64,000 bases of DNA from Halorubrum sp. CBA1229 (GTDB lineage Archaea > Halobacteriota > Halobacteria > Halobacteriales > Haloferacaceae): positions 2,108,001-2,172,000 of the forward strand of contig NZ_CP054585.1 in the NCBI RefSeq assembly GCF_003721435.2, in the 5' to 3' direction. The translations under genes were made by a program, and so were the position numbers. The notes beneath the pieces are model-generated. The model did no database searches. It had not been told where the DNA came from and saw nothing but the letters and a program-made list of their open reading frames with translations. Positions 24,248 to 32,629 of the stretch are shown piece by piece. Numbering within the stretch: position 1 is the stretch's first letter; each line of letters starts with the position of its first letter.

Positions 24248-25812
24248 GCCGCGCGACCCGGAGTGCGCTCGTCCGGGACGACCGCACGCTGTACGAGGCC
24301 GCCGCCGGGGCCGCGGTCGGGCTCTCCGGCGTCGCGTTCGCGGCCGGTCTGGCGGCGCTGTTGGGCGTCGTCGCGATCGACGATCCCGTCGCCGGCCTCG
24401 AACTGTCGGTCGTGTTCGGTGCGACGCTGCTCGCGCTGGGACTGGCGGTCGTCGGCTTCGGGGTCGCATCACGGCTCGAATACGTCGACGCGGCGCCCCA
24501 GCCCAGCGCGGGACTCGTCGCTGCGGCCGCGTTCACGGGGATCTGGTTCGCCGTGGGCGCGGTCGTTTCCGGAGCCGCCGGGCTCGGGATCGGCGCCCGG
24601 TTCGGGGCCGGAGCGGTCCTCGGCGGAATCGCGTTCGCGGCGACCGCGCTCCCCCGCGAAGACATCGGATCGACGGTCCCCGCGGGGGCCGTCGCCGGCC
24701 TCTGCGGGCTGTTCCTCGTCACGGGCGTCGTCGGCCCCGGATGGGAGCGGGCGCTCGCCGGGTACAACGCGACGCTGTTCGGCGACACCGTCGTTCCCGC
24801 AGTCGTGTTGTTCGCCTCGCTCGTGAGCGGCTGGAGCGCCGCGAAAGCGTACGGCGGGTTCGGCGCTCGGGGGCGGAACGTCGGCGCGTACGTGCTCATC
24901 TACCTCGTGGTCTGTTCGATACTAGCCGTGCTCGTCGGGCTCGTCGCGTTCGTCACGGTGAAAGGGCTCCCCGGGCTGTTCAACGGGTTCGGCGTCGGGG
25001 GTGCGGCTCTCATCAGCTGGCCGTTCCTGACCAACGGTGCCGGGCTGTTAGCCGACGTCGCGGGCGTGTTCCCCGCCCTCGTCGGAACGGTCTGGCTGGT
25101 CATCGGCGCCGTCCTCTTCGCCGTGCCGACCGGCGTCGGCGCCGCCGTGTTCCTCAGCGAATACGCCGAGCAGGGGCGGTTCACGGGCGCCGTCGAGGTG
25201 GCGACCAACGGCCTCTGGAGCACGCCGAGCATCGTGTTCGGCCTGTTCGGTGCCGCCTTCCTGATCCCGCGTTTCGGCAATCAGAAATCGCTGATCGCCG
25301 GGATGTTGACGCTCGGGTTCATGCTGTTGCCGCTGGTGTTGATCACGAGCCGAGAGGCGATACTCGCGGTGCCCGACGAGTACCGCGACGCCAGCGCGGC
25401 GCTCGGCGTCTCCAAGTGGCAGACGATCCGGAGCGTCGTCCTCCCCGCGGCGATCCCGGGAATCACCACCGGCGTCATCCTCGGCGTCGGCCGTATCGCC
25501 GGCGAAACTGCACCGATCCTGCTGACGATGGGCGGTGGCGTCCTCCCGGCGAAGTCGGCCGCGCCCGACGTGCTGGGCGGCTTCCAACTGAGCGGGTCCC
25601 CGCCGTTCGTCAGCAATCCCGCGCTGCTGGAGGCGACCAGCGCGCTGCCGTACCAGCTGTACGCGCTCATCACGGCGGGCCTGAGCGGGAACATCCAGAG
25701 CCCGCAGGAGTACGCGTGGGGACTGGCGCTGACGCTGCTGCTCGTCGTGCTGGTCTTTTACGCCATCGGCATCGCGACGCGCTACTACTTCAGACGGAAA
25801 CTCCACCAATGA
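24244..25812 (+). CDS. pstA: phosphate ABC transporter permease PstA with a long N-terminal membrane extension
   Basis: A 522-residue PstA. The conserved permease core occupies about 225-522: [40 protein letters not shown], the EAA loop [29 protein letters not shown], and [15 protein letters not shown]. The first 220 residues hold about six extra hydrophobic segments, roughly doubling the usual size (about 280-300). ATG 24244 overlaps the pstC stop; the longer in-frame upstream codons are antisense to no gene but run through pstC in another frame and are rejected. Confidence 0.93.
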   Translation: MSRATRSALVRDDRTLYEAAAGAAVGLSGVAFAAGLAALLGVVAIDDPVAGLELSVVFGATLLALGLAVVGFGVASRLEYVDAAPQPSAGLVAAAAFTGIWFAVGAVVSGAAGLGIGARFGAGAVLGGIAFAATALPREDIGSTVPAGAVAGLCGLFLVTGVVGPGWERALAGYNATLFGDTVVPAVVLFASLVSGWSAAKAYGGFGARGRNVGAYVLIYLVVCSILAVLVGLVAFVTVKGLPGLFNGFGVGGAALISWPFLTNGAGLLADVAGVFPALVGTVWLVIGAVLFAVPTGVGAAVFLSEYAEQGRFTGAVEVATNGLWSTPSIVFGLFGAAFLIPRFGNQKSLIAGMLTLGFMLLPLVLITSREAILAVPDEYRDASAALGVSKWQTIRSVVLPAAIPGITTGVILGVGRIAGETAPILLTMGGGVLPAKSAAPDVLGGFQLSGSPPFVSNPALLEATSALPYQLYALITAGLSGNIQSPQEYAWGLALTLLLVVLVFYAIGIATRYYFRRKLHQ

Positions 25813-26723
25813 GTCAGACAGACACCGCAGAGATCGCGGCGAACCGCACCGACGGCCAGGGGGTCTCCACGACCGCCGGCGAGACCGTCGAGGAGACGCG
25901 TCCCGAGTGGACGCGCTACGAGGCCGGCGGCGAGACGAAACTCGCCGTCGAGGACCTCGACGTCCACTACGGCGACGACCACGCGCTGAAGGGCGTCTCG
26001 ATGGATATCCCCGAGCGGAGCGTCACAGCGCTCATCGGTCCGTCCGGATGCGGGAAGTCGACGTTCCTCCGGTGTCTCAACCGGATGAACGACCGTATCC
26101 GCGCCGCCAGCGTCGACGGGACGGTCGAGCTCGACGGGGAGGACGTCTACCAGGACGGCGTCGATCTCGTCGAGCTGCGCAAGCGAGTCGGGATGGTGTT
26201 CCAGAGTCCGAATCCCTTCCCGAAGTCGATCCGCGAGAACGTCTCCTACGGACCGCGGAAACACGGCGATATCGAGACCGGACTGCTCGCCAAGCTGACC
26301 GGCCGCGCGGAGCCCGACCGCGAGGAGGCGCTCGTCGAGCGGTCGCTCGAACGGGCCGCGCTCTGGGAGGAGGTGAGCGACCGGCTCGACGACAATGCGC
26401 TCGGGCTGTCCGGGGGCCAACAGCAGCGCCTCTGTATCGCCCGATGCCTGGCCGTCGACCCGGAGGTGATCCTCATGGACGAGCCGGCCTCGGCGCTCGA
26501 CCCGATCGCCACCTCGAAGATCGAGGACCTCATCGAGGACCTCGCGCAGGACTACACGGTCGTCGTCGTCACCCACAGCATGCAACAGGCCGCCCGGGTC
26601 TCCGACCAGACCGCGGTCTTCCTGACCGGCGGCGAGCTCGTCGAGTACGACGACACGGACAAGATCTTCGAGAACCCCGAGAGCCAACGCGTCGAGGATT
26701 ACGTTAGCGGGAAGTTCGGGTGA
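25809..26723 (+). CDS. pstB: phosphate ABC transporter ATPase PstB
   Basis: A 304-residue ATPase with an unusually long (about 45-residue) polar leader before the ABC domain ([25 protein letters not shown]). Walker A is GPSGCGKST (about 77-85), then the PstB motif [11 protein letters not shown]-loop [12 protein letters not shown], signature LSGGQQQRL, Walker [13 protein letters not shown] and switch [12 protein letters not shown]. It overlaps pstA and phoU by four bases each. Confidence 0.95.
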   Translation: MSQTDTAEIAANRTDGQGVSTTAGETVEETRPEWTRYEAGGETKLAVEDLDVHYGDDHALKGVSMDIPERSVTALIGPSGCGKSTFLRCLNRMNDRIRAASVDGTVELDGEDVYQDGVDLVELRKRVGMVFQSPNPFPKSIRENVSYGPRKHGDIETGLLAKLTGRAEPDREEALVERSLERAALWEEVSDRLDDNALGLSGGQQQRLCIARCLAVDPEVILMDEPASALDPIATSKIEDLIEDLAQDYTVVVVTHSMQQAARVSDQTAVFLTGGELVEYDDTDKIFENPESQRVEDYVSGKFG

Positions 26724-27397
26724 TCGACGTGCCCCGCGAAGCGTACCGCGAGTCGCTGGACGAGCTGCGGGCCGATATCGAGTCGATGGCGAACGACGTG
26801 CTGGGTCAGCTCCTGCGGGCCCTCGACGCGCTCGAACGCGACGACCACGGGCTGGCTCGCGAGGTGATCGAGGGCGACGACCGAATCAATCACCGATACC
26901 TCGAGCTCGAAGGCGACTGTATCGACTTGATCGCGCTCCAACAGCCCGTCGCCTCGGACCTCCGCTTCGTCGCTGCGTCGTTCAAGATCCTCACCGACCT
27001 AGAGCGGATCGGCGACCTCGCGACGAACCTCGCTCGCTACGCCCTCGCCGGCAGCTCGGAAATCATCGCGGAAGTCCGCATTCAACAGATCGGCGAGACC
27101 GCTTATACGCAGGTCCGGGAGGCCATCGACGCGTACGTCGACGCCGATTCCGAGGCGTGCCGAGCGATCGCCGACCGCGACGACGAACTCGATGCGGCGT
27201 GTCAGAACGCCAGCGAAGCCGTCGTGCGCGAGCTGATCGCCGGCGAATCCGACCGCTGGGAGATCGAACGACTGCTCGACGCCGTGTCACGGTTGCTGCT
27301 CACGATCCGCGACCTCGAACGAGTCGGCGATCACGCCGTCAACATCGCTGCGCGCGCGCTGTACATGAGCGACGGCGATCCAGAGCTGATCTATTGA
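26720..27397 (+). CDS. phoU: phosphate signalling protein PhoU
   Basis: A 225-residue all-helical PhoU made of two three-helix repeats. Each carries the metal-cluster motif: E(G)[31 protein letters not shown]... and the RIGDLATN / [10 protein letters not shown] pair (about 102-109 and 204-213). The GTG at 26720 overlaps the pstB stop. PhoU restrains phosphate uptake and relays the phosphate state; its archaeal partner kinase is unknown. Confidence 0.95.
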   Translation: MIDVPREAYRESLDELRADIESMANDVLGQLLRALDALERDDHGLAREVIEGDDRINHRYLELEGDCIDLIALQQPVASDLRFVAASFKILTDLERIGDLATNLARYALAGSSEIIAEVRIQQIGETAYTQVREAIDAYVDADSEACRAIADRDDELDAACQNASEAVVRELIAGESDRWEIERLLDAVSRLLLTIRDLERVGDHAVNIAARALYMSDGDPELIY

Positions 27398-27399
27398 CC

Positions 27400-28419
27400 A
27401 TGGAGACCAGGAAGCTACAGGAGGTCGGCGGCGGCACGTTCACCGTTTCGATTCCGAAGGGCTGGGCGACGAACCACGGCTTCGAGGTCGGGATGGAACT
27501 GCGGCTGTACACGCATCGCGACGGGTCGATCCTCATTCGATCCTCGGACGCGGACGTCGACTGTTTGGACGAAGCATCGGTCGAAACCGACGGCGACGGT
27601 ACCGAAACCGTCAGGCGCGCCGTCCGAACGGCTCACGCGATCGGGTTCGAGACGATAACGCTGCGTCGGGCGAACAGCTTCTCCGACGCGGAGCGCAACG
27701 CCGTGCGGTCGACGGTTCGGGATCTGGTCGGGACGAACATCCTCAGTGAATCGAACGCGGAGATCACGATCAGACACCTCTTGGACACGTCGTCCGTCTC
27801 AGTCCGGCAGTCGATAGTCCAGCTCCAGTACGTGGTCGTTTCACTCCTCCGTGACGCGACCGCCGCGTTCGTTGACGCCCCCGACACACACGCACGAATT
27901 CGTGACCGCGCTGACGAGGCGCGCCGCTCCGCGGAGATGGTCACGCGACACTTCTCGCGGTCACTGGTCTCGCACGCCGAGCTCGACGCGCTGGGCGTCG
28001 CTCGCCCCGAGCTGTTCGCCTACTACGCTCTCGCCAATCGCCTGGAAACCGTCGCCGATCAGGCCGTCGGGATCGCCACCACCGGGCAAAAACTCCCCGA
28101 GCCGCCCGCAGACGAGGTGGCCGCAGACGTATGCACCGCGGCCGACGACGTCGCGGGCGCCGTAGACGACGCGGTAACCGCTGTCCTCGACAGGGACAGA
28201 ACGACGGCGCAACGGGCGAGAGATCAGTATGACGAGGCCGTCGAGCGTATTGAGACGGTCGAACAACGGTTGTATAACGAGTCCGTTTCCGACTCGGTGC
28301 CCGCGGCAGTCGCGCTGTCGAACGCGCTCTCTCACCTGCAACGGGCGGCTGACTGCGGTCGCTACATGGCCGATATCGCTGCGAGAACCGCGATCCGGGC
28401 CGAAAACATCGACATCTGA
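27400..28419 (+). CDS. AbrB/SpoVT-PhoU fusion regulator
   Basis: A 339-residue protein. Residues 1-45 (METRKLQEVGGGTFTVSIPKGWATNHGFEVGMELRLYTHRDGSILI) are an AbrB-type swapped-hairpin DNA-binding domain. The rest is helical with PhoU-like repeats at about 115-215 and 225-339, including ANRLETVADQAV and LQRAADCGRYMADIA in place of the usual GD pairs. It starts two bases after the phoU stop. In archaea such fusions are proposed transcription regulators of phosphate genes, giving a plausible direct phosphate-to-DNA link for this operon. Confidence 0.88.
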   Translation: METRKLQEVGGGTFTVSIPKGWATNHGFEVGMELRLYTHRDGSILIRSSDADVDCLDEASVETDGDGTETVRRAVRTAHAIGFETITLRRANSFSDAERNAVRSTVRDLVGTNILSESNAEITIRHLLDTSSVSVRQSIVQLQYVVVSLLRDATAAFVDAPDTHARIRDRADEARRSAEMVTRHFSRSLVSHAELDALGVARPELFAYYALANRLETVADQAVGIATTGQKLPEPPADEVAADVCTAADDVAGAVDDAVTAVLDRDRTTAQRARDQYDEAVERIETVEQRLYNESVSDSVPAAVALSNALSHLQRAADCGRYMADIAARTAIRAENIDI

Positions 28420-28466
28420 CGGTTCGAGGGAGACAACCGATAATCTCGCTTCGGGGACGGCGGTCG

Positions 28467-29417
28467 CTACTCGATCGCCGGCCGGTGTTTCTCGGCAACG
28501 GCTTCGACCTCGGCCCATGGGACCGGCGGCTCCATCTCTTCGAGCGCCTCGTCGAGCGCCGTTAGTTGGTCGTCGAACCGATCGATCCACGCCGGTTCGG
28601 CGCACGCGGTGAGTCGCTCGCCGACCGCCTCGTGGCTGGCTTGAGCCGCTTCGATCCTGTGATCGATGTCCGACGGCGGCATCTCACCGACGCGCTCGGC
28701 CCAGGTTCGAAGCGTCTCCAGCTCGGCTTGGAGATCCGTGGTCATCAACGCCACGACGCGGTGCCGAACCATCGCTGTGGCCCACGCCCGTGCCGGATCG
28801 TGCTCGGGACCGCTGTGGTCGCCAGCGAGGGTTTCGGCGACGTCGTCGAGCTCGTCCACAGACTCTGCGAGTGCATCGATGTCGGCGGTGAGTTCCTCGA
28901 TGCGCCGATCGGCGTCACCGAGCCACTCCTCGAACGACTCGAGCTCGAACTGGAGGTCATCGGCGGCGCGTTGGACCTCGGTAGCAGCGTTCGTCACCCG
29001 TCTGATCCGTCGGGCAATCTCGTAGAGATCGCCGTCCGCCTTCATCGCGAGTACCTCCTGTACGGCCTCCCCGAGGTTGTCTGCCCTATTATTGATCGCG
29101 GTGAGCCGTGCATCGAAGTCGTCGATGCGCGCCGCCACGAGATCCAGATCCGAGACCGGAGTGGCCGTCGCCCGTGCGCTCTCCAGCTTGTCGGCCGCGA
29201 GCTCGACTCGCGTCTCGGCGGTCGTCACCACCATCGACGCGTTCGCGACCGCGTCATCGACGGCTGTCCGGCGGACGATGCCATCCTGCGCAACGATCGC
29301 GAGTGTCTCTCGGACCTTGTCGGACTGCTCCTCGCCACCAGTAACGCCGGTAGCCGCTCGTTCGACAGGCAGTCCGTCGAGGCTCACCGAGTCGTCGTCG
29401 GATTCCGCTTCGGTCAT
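28467..29417 (-). CDS. halo-transducer-like coiled-coil protein
   Basis: A 316-residue soluble, strongly acidic protein that is nearly all heptad helix (for example TRVELAADKLESARATA..., DADRRIEELTADIDALAESVDELDDVAETL). The pattern resembles haloarchaeal halo transducer proteins, relatives of the signalling domain of methyl-accepting transducers but without membrane helices or a HAMP domain. ATG 29417 is preferred; ATG 29426 and a further one at 29468 are possible. It converges with the AbrB-PhoU gene. No partner is visible nearby. Confidence 0.6.
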   Translation of the reverse strand: MTEAESDDDSVSLDGLPVERAATGVTGGEEQSDKVRETLAIVAQDGIVRRTAVDDAVANASMVVTTAETRVELAADKLESARATATPVSDLDLVAARIDDFDARLTAINNRADNLGEAVQEVLAMKADGDLYEIARRIRRVTNAATEVQRAADDLQFELESFEEWLGDADRRIEELTADIDALAESVDELDDVAETLAGDHSGPEHDPARAWATAMVRHRVVALMTTDLQAELETLRTWAERVGEMPPSDIDHRIEAAQASHEAVGERLTACAEPAWIDRFDDQLTALDEALEEMEPPVPWAEVEAVAEKHRPAIE

Positions 29418-29496
29418 GCGTCCCATTTTTGCGTGGTGGTTCGGTAGAGATCTGCCGGCATCGGGCACTCGTCGTTTGAGTTACTCCGCATTCGCG

Positions 29497-29979
29497 TCAC
29501 TCCGCGGACGCGGTTTCCGACAGGAGCTCATCGAACAGGGCGACGACGCGGTTCTCGATCTCGTCGCGAATCTCGCGTACGTCCTTGAGCGACTGCCCGT
29601 GCGGATCGTCGAGTCCCCAATCGCGGCTCTCGCCGTTCCACGTCGCCGGGCAGACGTCCGACGCCGAACACCCCATCGTGACGACCAGATCGACCGCCCG
29701 CAGTTCGTCGGGCGTCACCTCTCGCGGCGTTCGGTCGCCGAGTTCGACGGACAGTTCACGCATCGCCTCCACGACGACATCGTGAACGTGGTCGGCGGGC
29801 CGTGTCCCGCCGGTGATGATCTCGATCCGATCGCCCGCGTCGCGGTCGTCACGTTCGCGCTCTGCGAACGCCGCCGCCATCTGGCTCCGTCCTGCGTTCT
29901 GGACGCAGACGAACGCGATCCGGTTGTCCGGCTGAGCGCTGTGATTGGTCACGAGTGGGTATGCAGGAGGAATCACCAT
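29497..29979 (-). CDS. arsenate reductase (thioredoxin-type)/low-molecular-weight phosphatase family protein
   Basis: A 160-residue protein with the LMW-phosphatase P-loop CVQNAGR (C25-R31) and the acid motif WGLDDPHG (about 121-128). It also has two more Cys, C104 and C110, in TMGCSASDVCP. That third-Cys arrangement is the signature of thioredoxin-coupled arsenate reductases (ArsC) rather than plain tyrosine phosphatases. Reduction of arsenate to arsenite in the cytosol is therefore the best call. Proximity to the phosphate cluster fits, since arsenate enters by Pst. No arsenite pump or ArsR is adjacent. Confidence 0.85.
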   Translation of the reverse strand: MVIPPAYPLVTNHSAQPDNRIAFVCVQNAGRSQMAAAFAERERDDRDAGDRIEIITGGTRPADHVHDVVVEAMRELSVELGDRTPREVTPDELRAVDLVVTMGCSASDVCPATWNGESRDWGLDDPHGQSLKDVREIRDEIENRVVALFDELLSETASAE

Positions 29980-30040
29980 AATCGTTGCTTGGGACCGGTA
30001 TTGAGGGGTATAGAGCGCTATAGTGATCTAAACACCGTTC

Positions 30041-30188
30041 CCGGCACCGTCCGAACGGCGACCGGTTTCCTCCGGAACGCCAGGCACGACGCTGGGCGAC
30101 TACCCCGAACGCCGCACGCGACACGCCGTGCACCTCGAGGGGCCGGAGGAAACGGACGACCTCGCTTCGCCCGAGACCGGCGATCGCG
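30041..30188 (+). pseudogene. degraded copy of the zinc-finger protein at 15980-16333
   Basis: Reading about 30041-30105 gives RPNGDRFPPERQARRWATT, matching CPDGEQFLSERPARRWATT of the 16-kb gene. After a frame change near 30107 the sequence resumes as ERRTRHAVHLEGPEETDDLASPETGD, matching the end of the same protein. Both zinc-site Cys pairs are lost or absent, and there is no start. It lies in the 224-base gap between two minus-strand genes. Confidence 0.75.
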
Positions 30189-30203
30189 CGACGAGGGACC
30201 CCG

Positions 30204-30851
30204 TTATCCCGGGCCGAGCGTGGCGATGTCGGCTCCGACAGCGGCCCGAGCGTCGGCCGGATTCGGCTCGTGATCGGCGAGGTGCGTCCACTCGCACGCC
30301 GACAGCGCGGACAGGTGATCCAGGATCGCCGGTCGATACGGCGCCGCCGCGGCGACGCCGTCGCCGTCCCGCCAGATATCGTTGATCACCGTCATCGAAT
30401 CGATGCGTATCTCCACCGCGGTCGGGTCACACCGCGAAACGAGCGCCTCCAATCCGAGGTGAAGCGCGGCGTACTCCGCGGTGTTGTTCTCCGCTCTCGA
30501 CCCGACCGGCCGCCCCAACTCCGCGAACGACTCGCCGTCGGCCCGGAGGACGGCTCCCGCGCCGGCCGGTCCGGGGTTCCCGCGCGAACTCCCGTCGACG
30601 TACAGCACGACGTCGCTCCCACCGGAATCGCAGCACCGTTCTCCGACAGACGGCGGATCCCCGGCGAGTATCTCGTCGACTGCCGTTCGGATCTCGCCGT
30701 CAGTCGTCTCCGGGTCGAACAGTCCACCGAACCCGGCGACGGCCGCATCGATCGCGTCGATCGCGGGCCGTATCTCGTACTCGTGTAACGCGAGCACCGC
30801 GTCGACGCGACTGGCAAGCGGCGACAGCGTCGCCGTCGGTAAGCGGTCCAT
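30204..30851 (-). CDS. rnhA: ribonuclease HI family protein with an N-terminal helical domain
   Basis: A 215-residue protein. The RNase H fold is at about 80-215, with catalytic D86 (YVDGSSRGNPGPAGAG), E126 (ENNTAEYAAL), D151 (RIDSMTVINDI), H194 and D200 (DHEPNPADA), so the active site is complete. Residues 1-75 form a helical domain (SRVDAVLALHEYEIRPAIDAIDAAV) found in haloarchaeal homologues. It would cut the RNA strand of RNA-DNA hybrids. It is a single gene. Confidence 0.9.
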   Translation of the reverse strand: MDRLPTATLSPLASRVDAVLALHEYEIRPAIDAIDAAVAGFGGLFDPETTDGEIRTAVDEILAGDPPSVGERCCDSGGSDVVLYVDGSSRGNPGPAGAGAVLRADGESFAELGRPVGSRAENNTAEYAALHLGLEALVSRCDPTAVEIRIDSMTVINDIWRDGDGVAAAAPYRPAILDHLSALSACEWTHLADHEPNPADARAAVGADIATLGPG

Positions 30852-31021
30852 CTTAGCCGCCGATCCGCCCCCATCGTTCTCGCCGGTTCATCAGTGTACT
30901 CACATTAGTCAGAACGGACAAAAGTACGTGGGTCCCGACCCTGCAGACCGAGTTCGGCACCTCGTCTCGCCGCGCTCGCCGCCCTAGTACCGGGTCGAAT
31001 ACCGACGCCCGGTGGCGTCGG

Positions 31022-32311
31022 TCACGGCCAGAGACCGCGAATCTCGTGGGCCTCCGCGACCCGTTCGAGCGCGACGATATACGCCGCGTCGCGCCACGTC
31101 ACGTCACGGGTCTCGAACTCCTCGCGGACGTCTTGCCAGGCCGCCAGCATCTCCGTTTCGAGCTCGTCGTGAACGCGGTCCAGCGACCACGCGCGCCGAT
31201 TGATGTCCTGGAGCCACTCGAAGTAACTCACCGTCACGCCGCCGGCGTTGGCCAGAATGTCCGGGATCACCGGGAGGTCCCGCTCGGCGAAGACCGCGCT
31301 CGCCGCGCTCGTCGTCGGTCCGTTCGCTCCCTCGATAACGATGTCGGCGGCGACGTCGTCGGCGTTCTCCGCCGTCAGGACGTTTCCGATCGCCGCCGGA
31401 ATCACCACGTCCACGTCGAGCTCCAGCAGCTCGTCGTTGGTCAGCGTCTCCGGGGCGCCGTGCCCAAGCACCGCCTCCGGCTCTTCGTCGTGCGAGGGAA
31501 TCGCGTGCGTGTCCAACCCGTTCGCGTCGTAGATGCCGCCGTTGACGTCGCTCACGGCGACGACGCTCGCCCCCCAGTCGTCGAGTAACTTCGCCGCGTT
31601 CGCCCCGACGCTCCCGAAGCCCTGCACGGCGACCGAGGTCGACGCGATCTCCTTGTCGTAGTACGCGATCGCCTCGCGGGCGATGATAGCGACGCTCCGG
31701 CCGGGCGCCGAATCGCGTCCCTCGCTCCCGCCGACGACGGGCGGTTTCCCCGTGACGACCCCCGGGATCGTCTCGCCCTCTTGCATCGAGTAGGCGTCCA
31801 TCAGCCACGCCATCGTCTGCGGATCCGTCCCCATGTCGGGCGCGGGGATGTCTTTCGTCGGGCCGATGACGGACCGGATTTCGTCGGTGAACCGGCGCGT
31901 CAGCTGTTCCTTTTCGGACTCGCTGAGGTCCTTGGGGTTGACCGCGATCCCGCCTTTCGCACCGCCGAAGGGGATATCCATCACGGCGCACTTCCACGTC
32001 ATCCACATCCCGAGTCCGACGCACTCCTCGCGCGTCACGTCGGGGTGATACCGAAGCCCGCCCTTGAACGGGCCCCGGACGCTGTCGTGTTGGGCGCGAT
32101 ACCCCGTGTACAGCTCTACCTCGCCGCTTTCGCGTTCGATCGGAACGGTAACCTCGTGGACGGTTTTCGGGTGCTCGAGCCGCTCGATGATGTTCTGATC
32201 GACGTCGAGGTGATCGGCGGCCTGCCGGAGCTGGCGGCGCGCCGTCTGCAACGCGGACTCCGGTTCACTCGGCTCCTCGTCCCGTGTCGCTGATGTCGAG
32301 GCCATCGTCAT
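31022..32311 (-). CDS. gdhB: glutamate dehydrogenase
   Basis: A 429-residue hexameric-type GDH. The substrate site [13 protein letters not shown] and catalytic-Lys region [13 protein letters not shown] are intact, and the Rossmann loop is [19 protein letters not shown]. It interconverts glutamate and 2-oxoglutarate plus ammonia; NAD versus NADP use cannot be settled here. The start at 32311 overlaps the stop of the upstream 47-residue zinc ribbon (ATGA), so both are probably co-expressed. A second in-frame ATG at 32305 is possible. Confidence 0.94.
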   Translation of the reverse strand: MTMASTSATRDEEPSEPESALQTARRQLRQAADHLDVDQNIIERLEHPKTVHEVTVPIERESGEVELYTGYRAQHDSVRGPFKGGLRYHPDVTREECVGLGMWMTWKCAVMDIPFGGAKGGIAVNPKDLSESEKEQLTRRFTDEIRSVIGPTKDIPAPDMGTDPQTMAWLMDAYSMQEGETIPGVVTGKPPVVGGSEGRDSAPGRSVAIIAREAIAYYDKEIASTSVAVQGFGSVGANAAKLLDDWGASVVAVSDVNGGIYDANGLDTHAIPSHDEEPEAVLGHGAPETLTNDELLELDVDVVIPAAIGNVLTAENADDVAADIVIEGANGPTTSAASAVFAERDLPVIPDILANAGGVTVSYFEWLQDINRRAWSLDRVHDELETEMLAAWQDVREEFETRDVTWRDAAYIVALERVAEAHEIRGLWP

Positions 32312-32451
32312 TCGACCGGCATGCGGCGGTTTCGCATCTCACCGCCGCAGTCGGGACACGTGCCGGGACTCGTTTCCGAGAGCACGACGTTTCCGCACTC
32401 GAAACACTCGTAGGGCGATTCCGCGGCCGAATTTTGGGTGGCGTCTCTCAT
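32308..32451 (-). CDS. rubrerythrin-like small zinc-ribbon protein
   Basis: A 47-residue protein whose only domain is a zinc ribbon: [30 protein letters not shown], with CxxC pairs 16 residues apart. Such rubredoxin/rubrerythrin-like ribbons are common and mostly uncharacterised in haloarchaea. ATG 32451 gives the compact form; an in-frame start at 32496 adds 15 unlike residues. Coupling to gdhB suggests a role in assembly or control of the dehydrogenase, which is speculation. An AT-rich TTTATAATTC at 32560-32569 may supply the promoter. Confidence 0.75.
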   Translation of the reverse strand: MRDATQNSAAESPYECFECGNVVLSETSPGTCPDCGGEMRNRRMPVE

Positions 32452-32629
32452 GGTAACCGAGAACGCCGGCGGTCTCTCGCCGGGCACTCTACTCACACAG
32501 AGTGGCCGTACGGGGGAATACTCGGTAGTTGAGCATGAAGCAGAGCGATTCGATGGAAGGTTTATAATTCAACCCATAGGTACCGAGGAGGCAATCATCC
32601 ACCCGCCGGCCGGCAGTGTTTCGTCTCCG

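Noticed and set aside
24237-25808. N-terminal extension of pstB in frame
   Set aside because: Out-of-frame shadow of pstA; the ATG at 25809 overlaps the pstA stop and begins ordinary protein.
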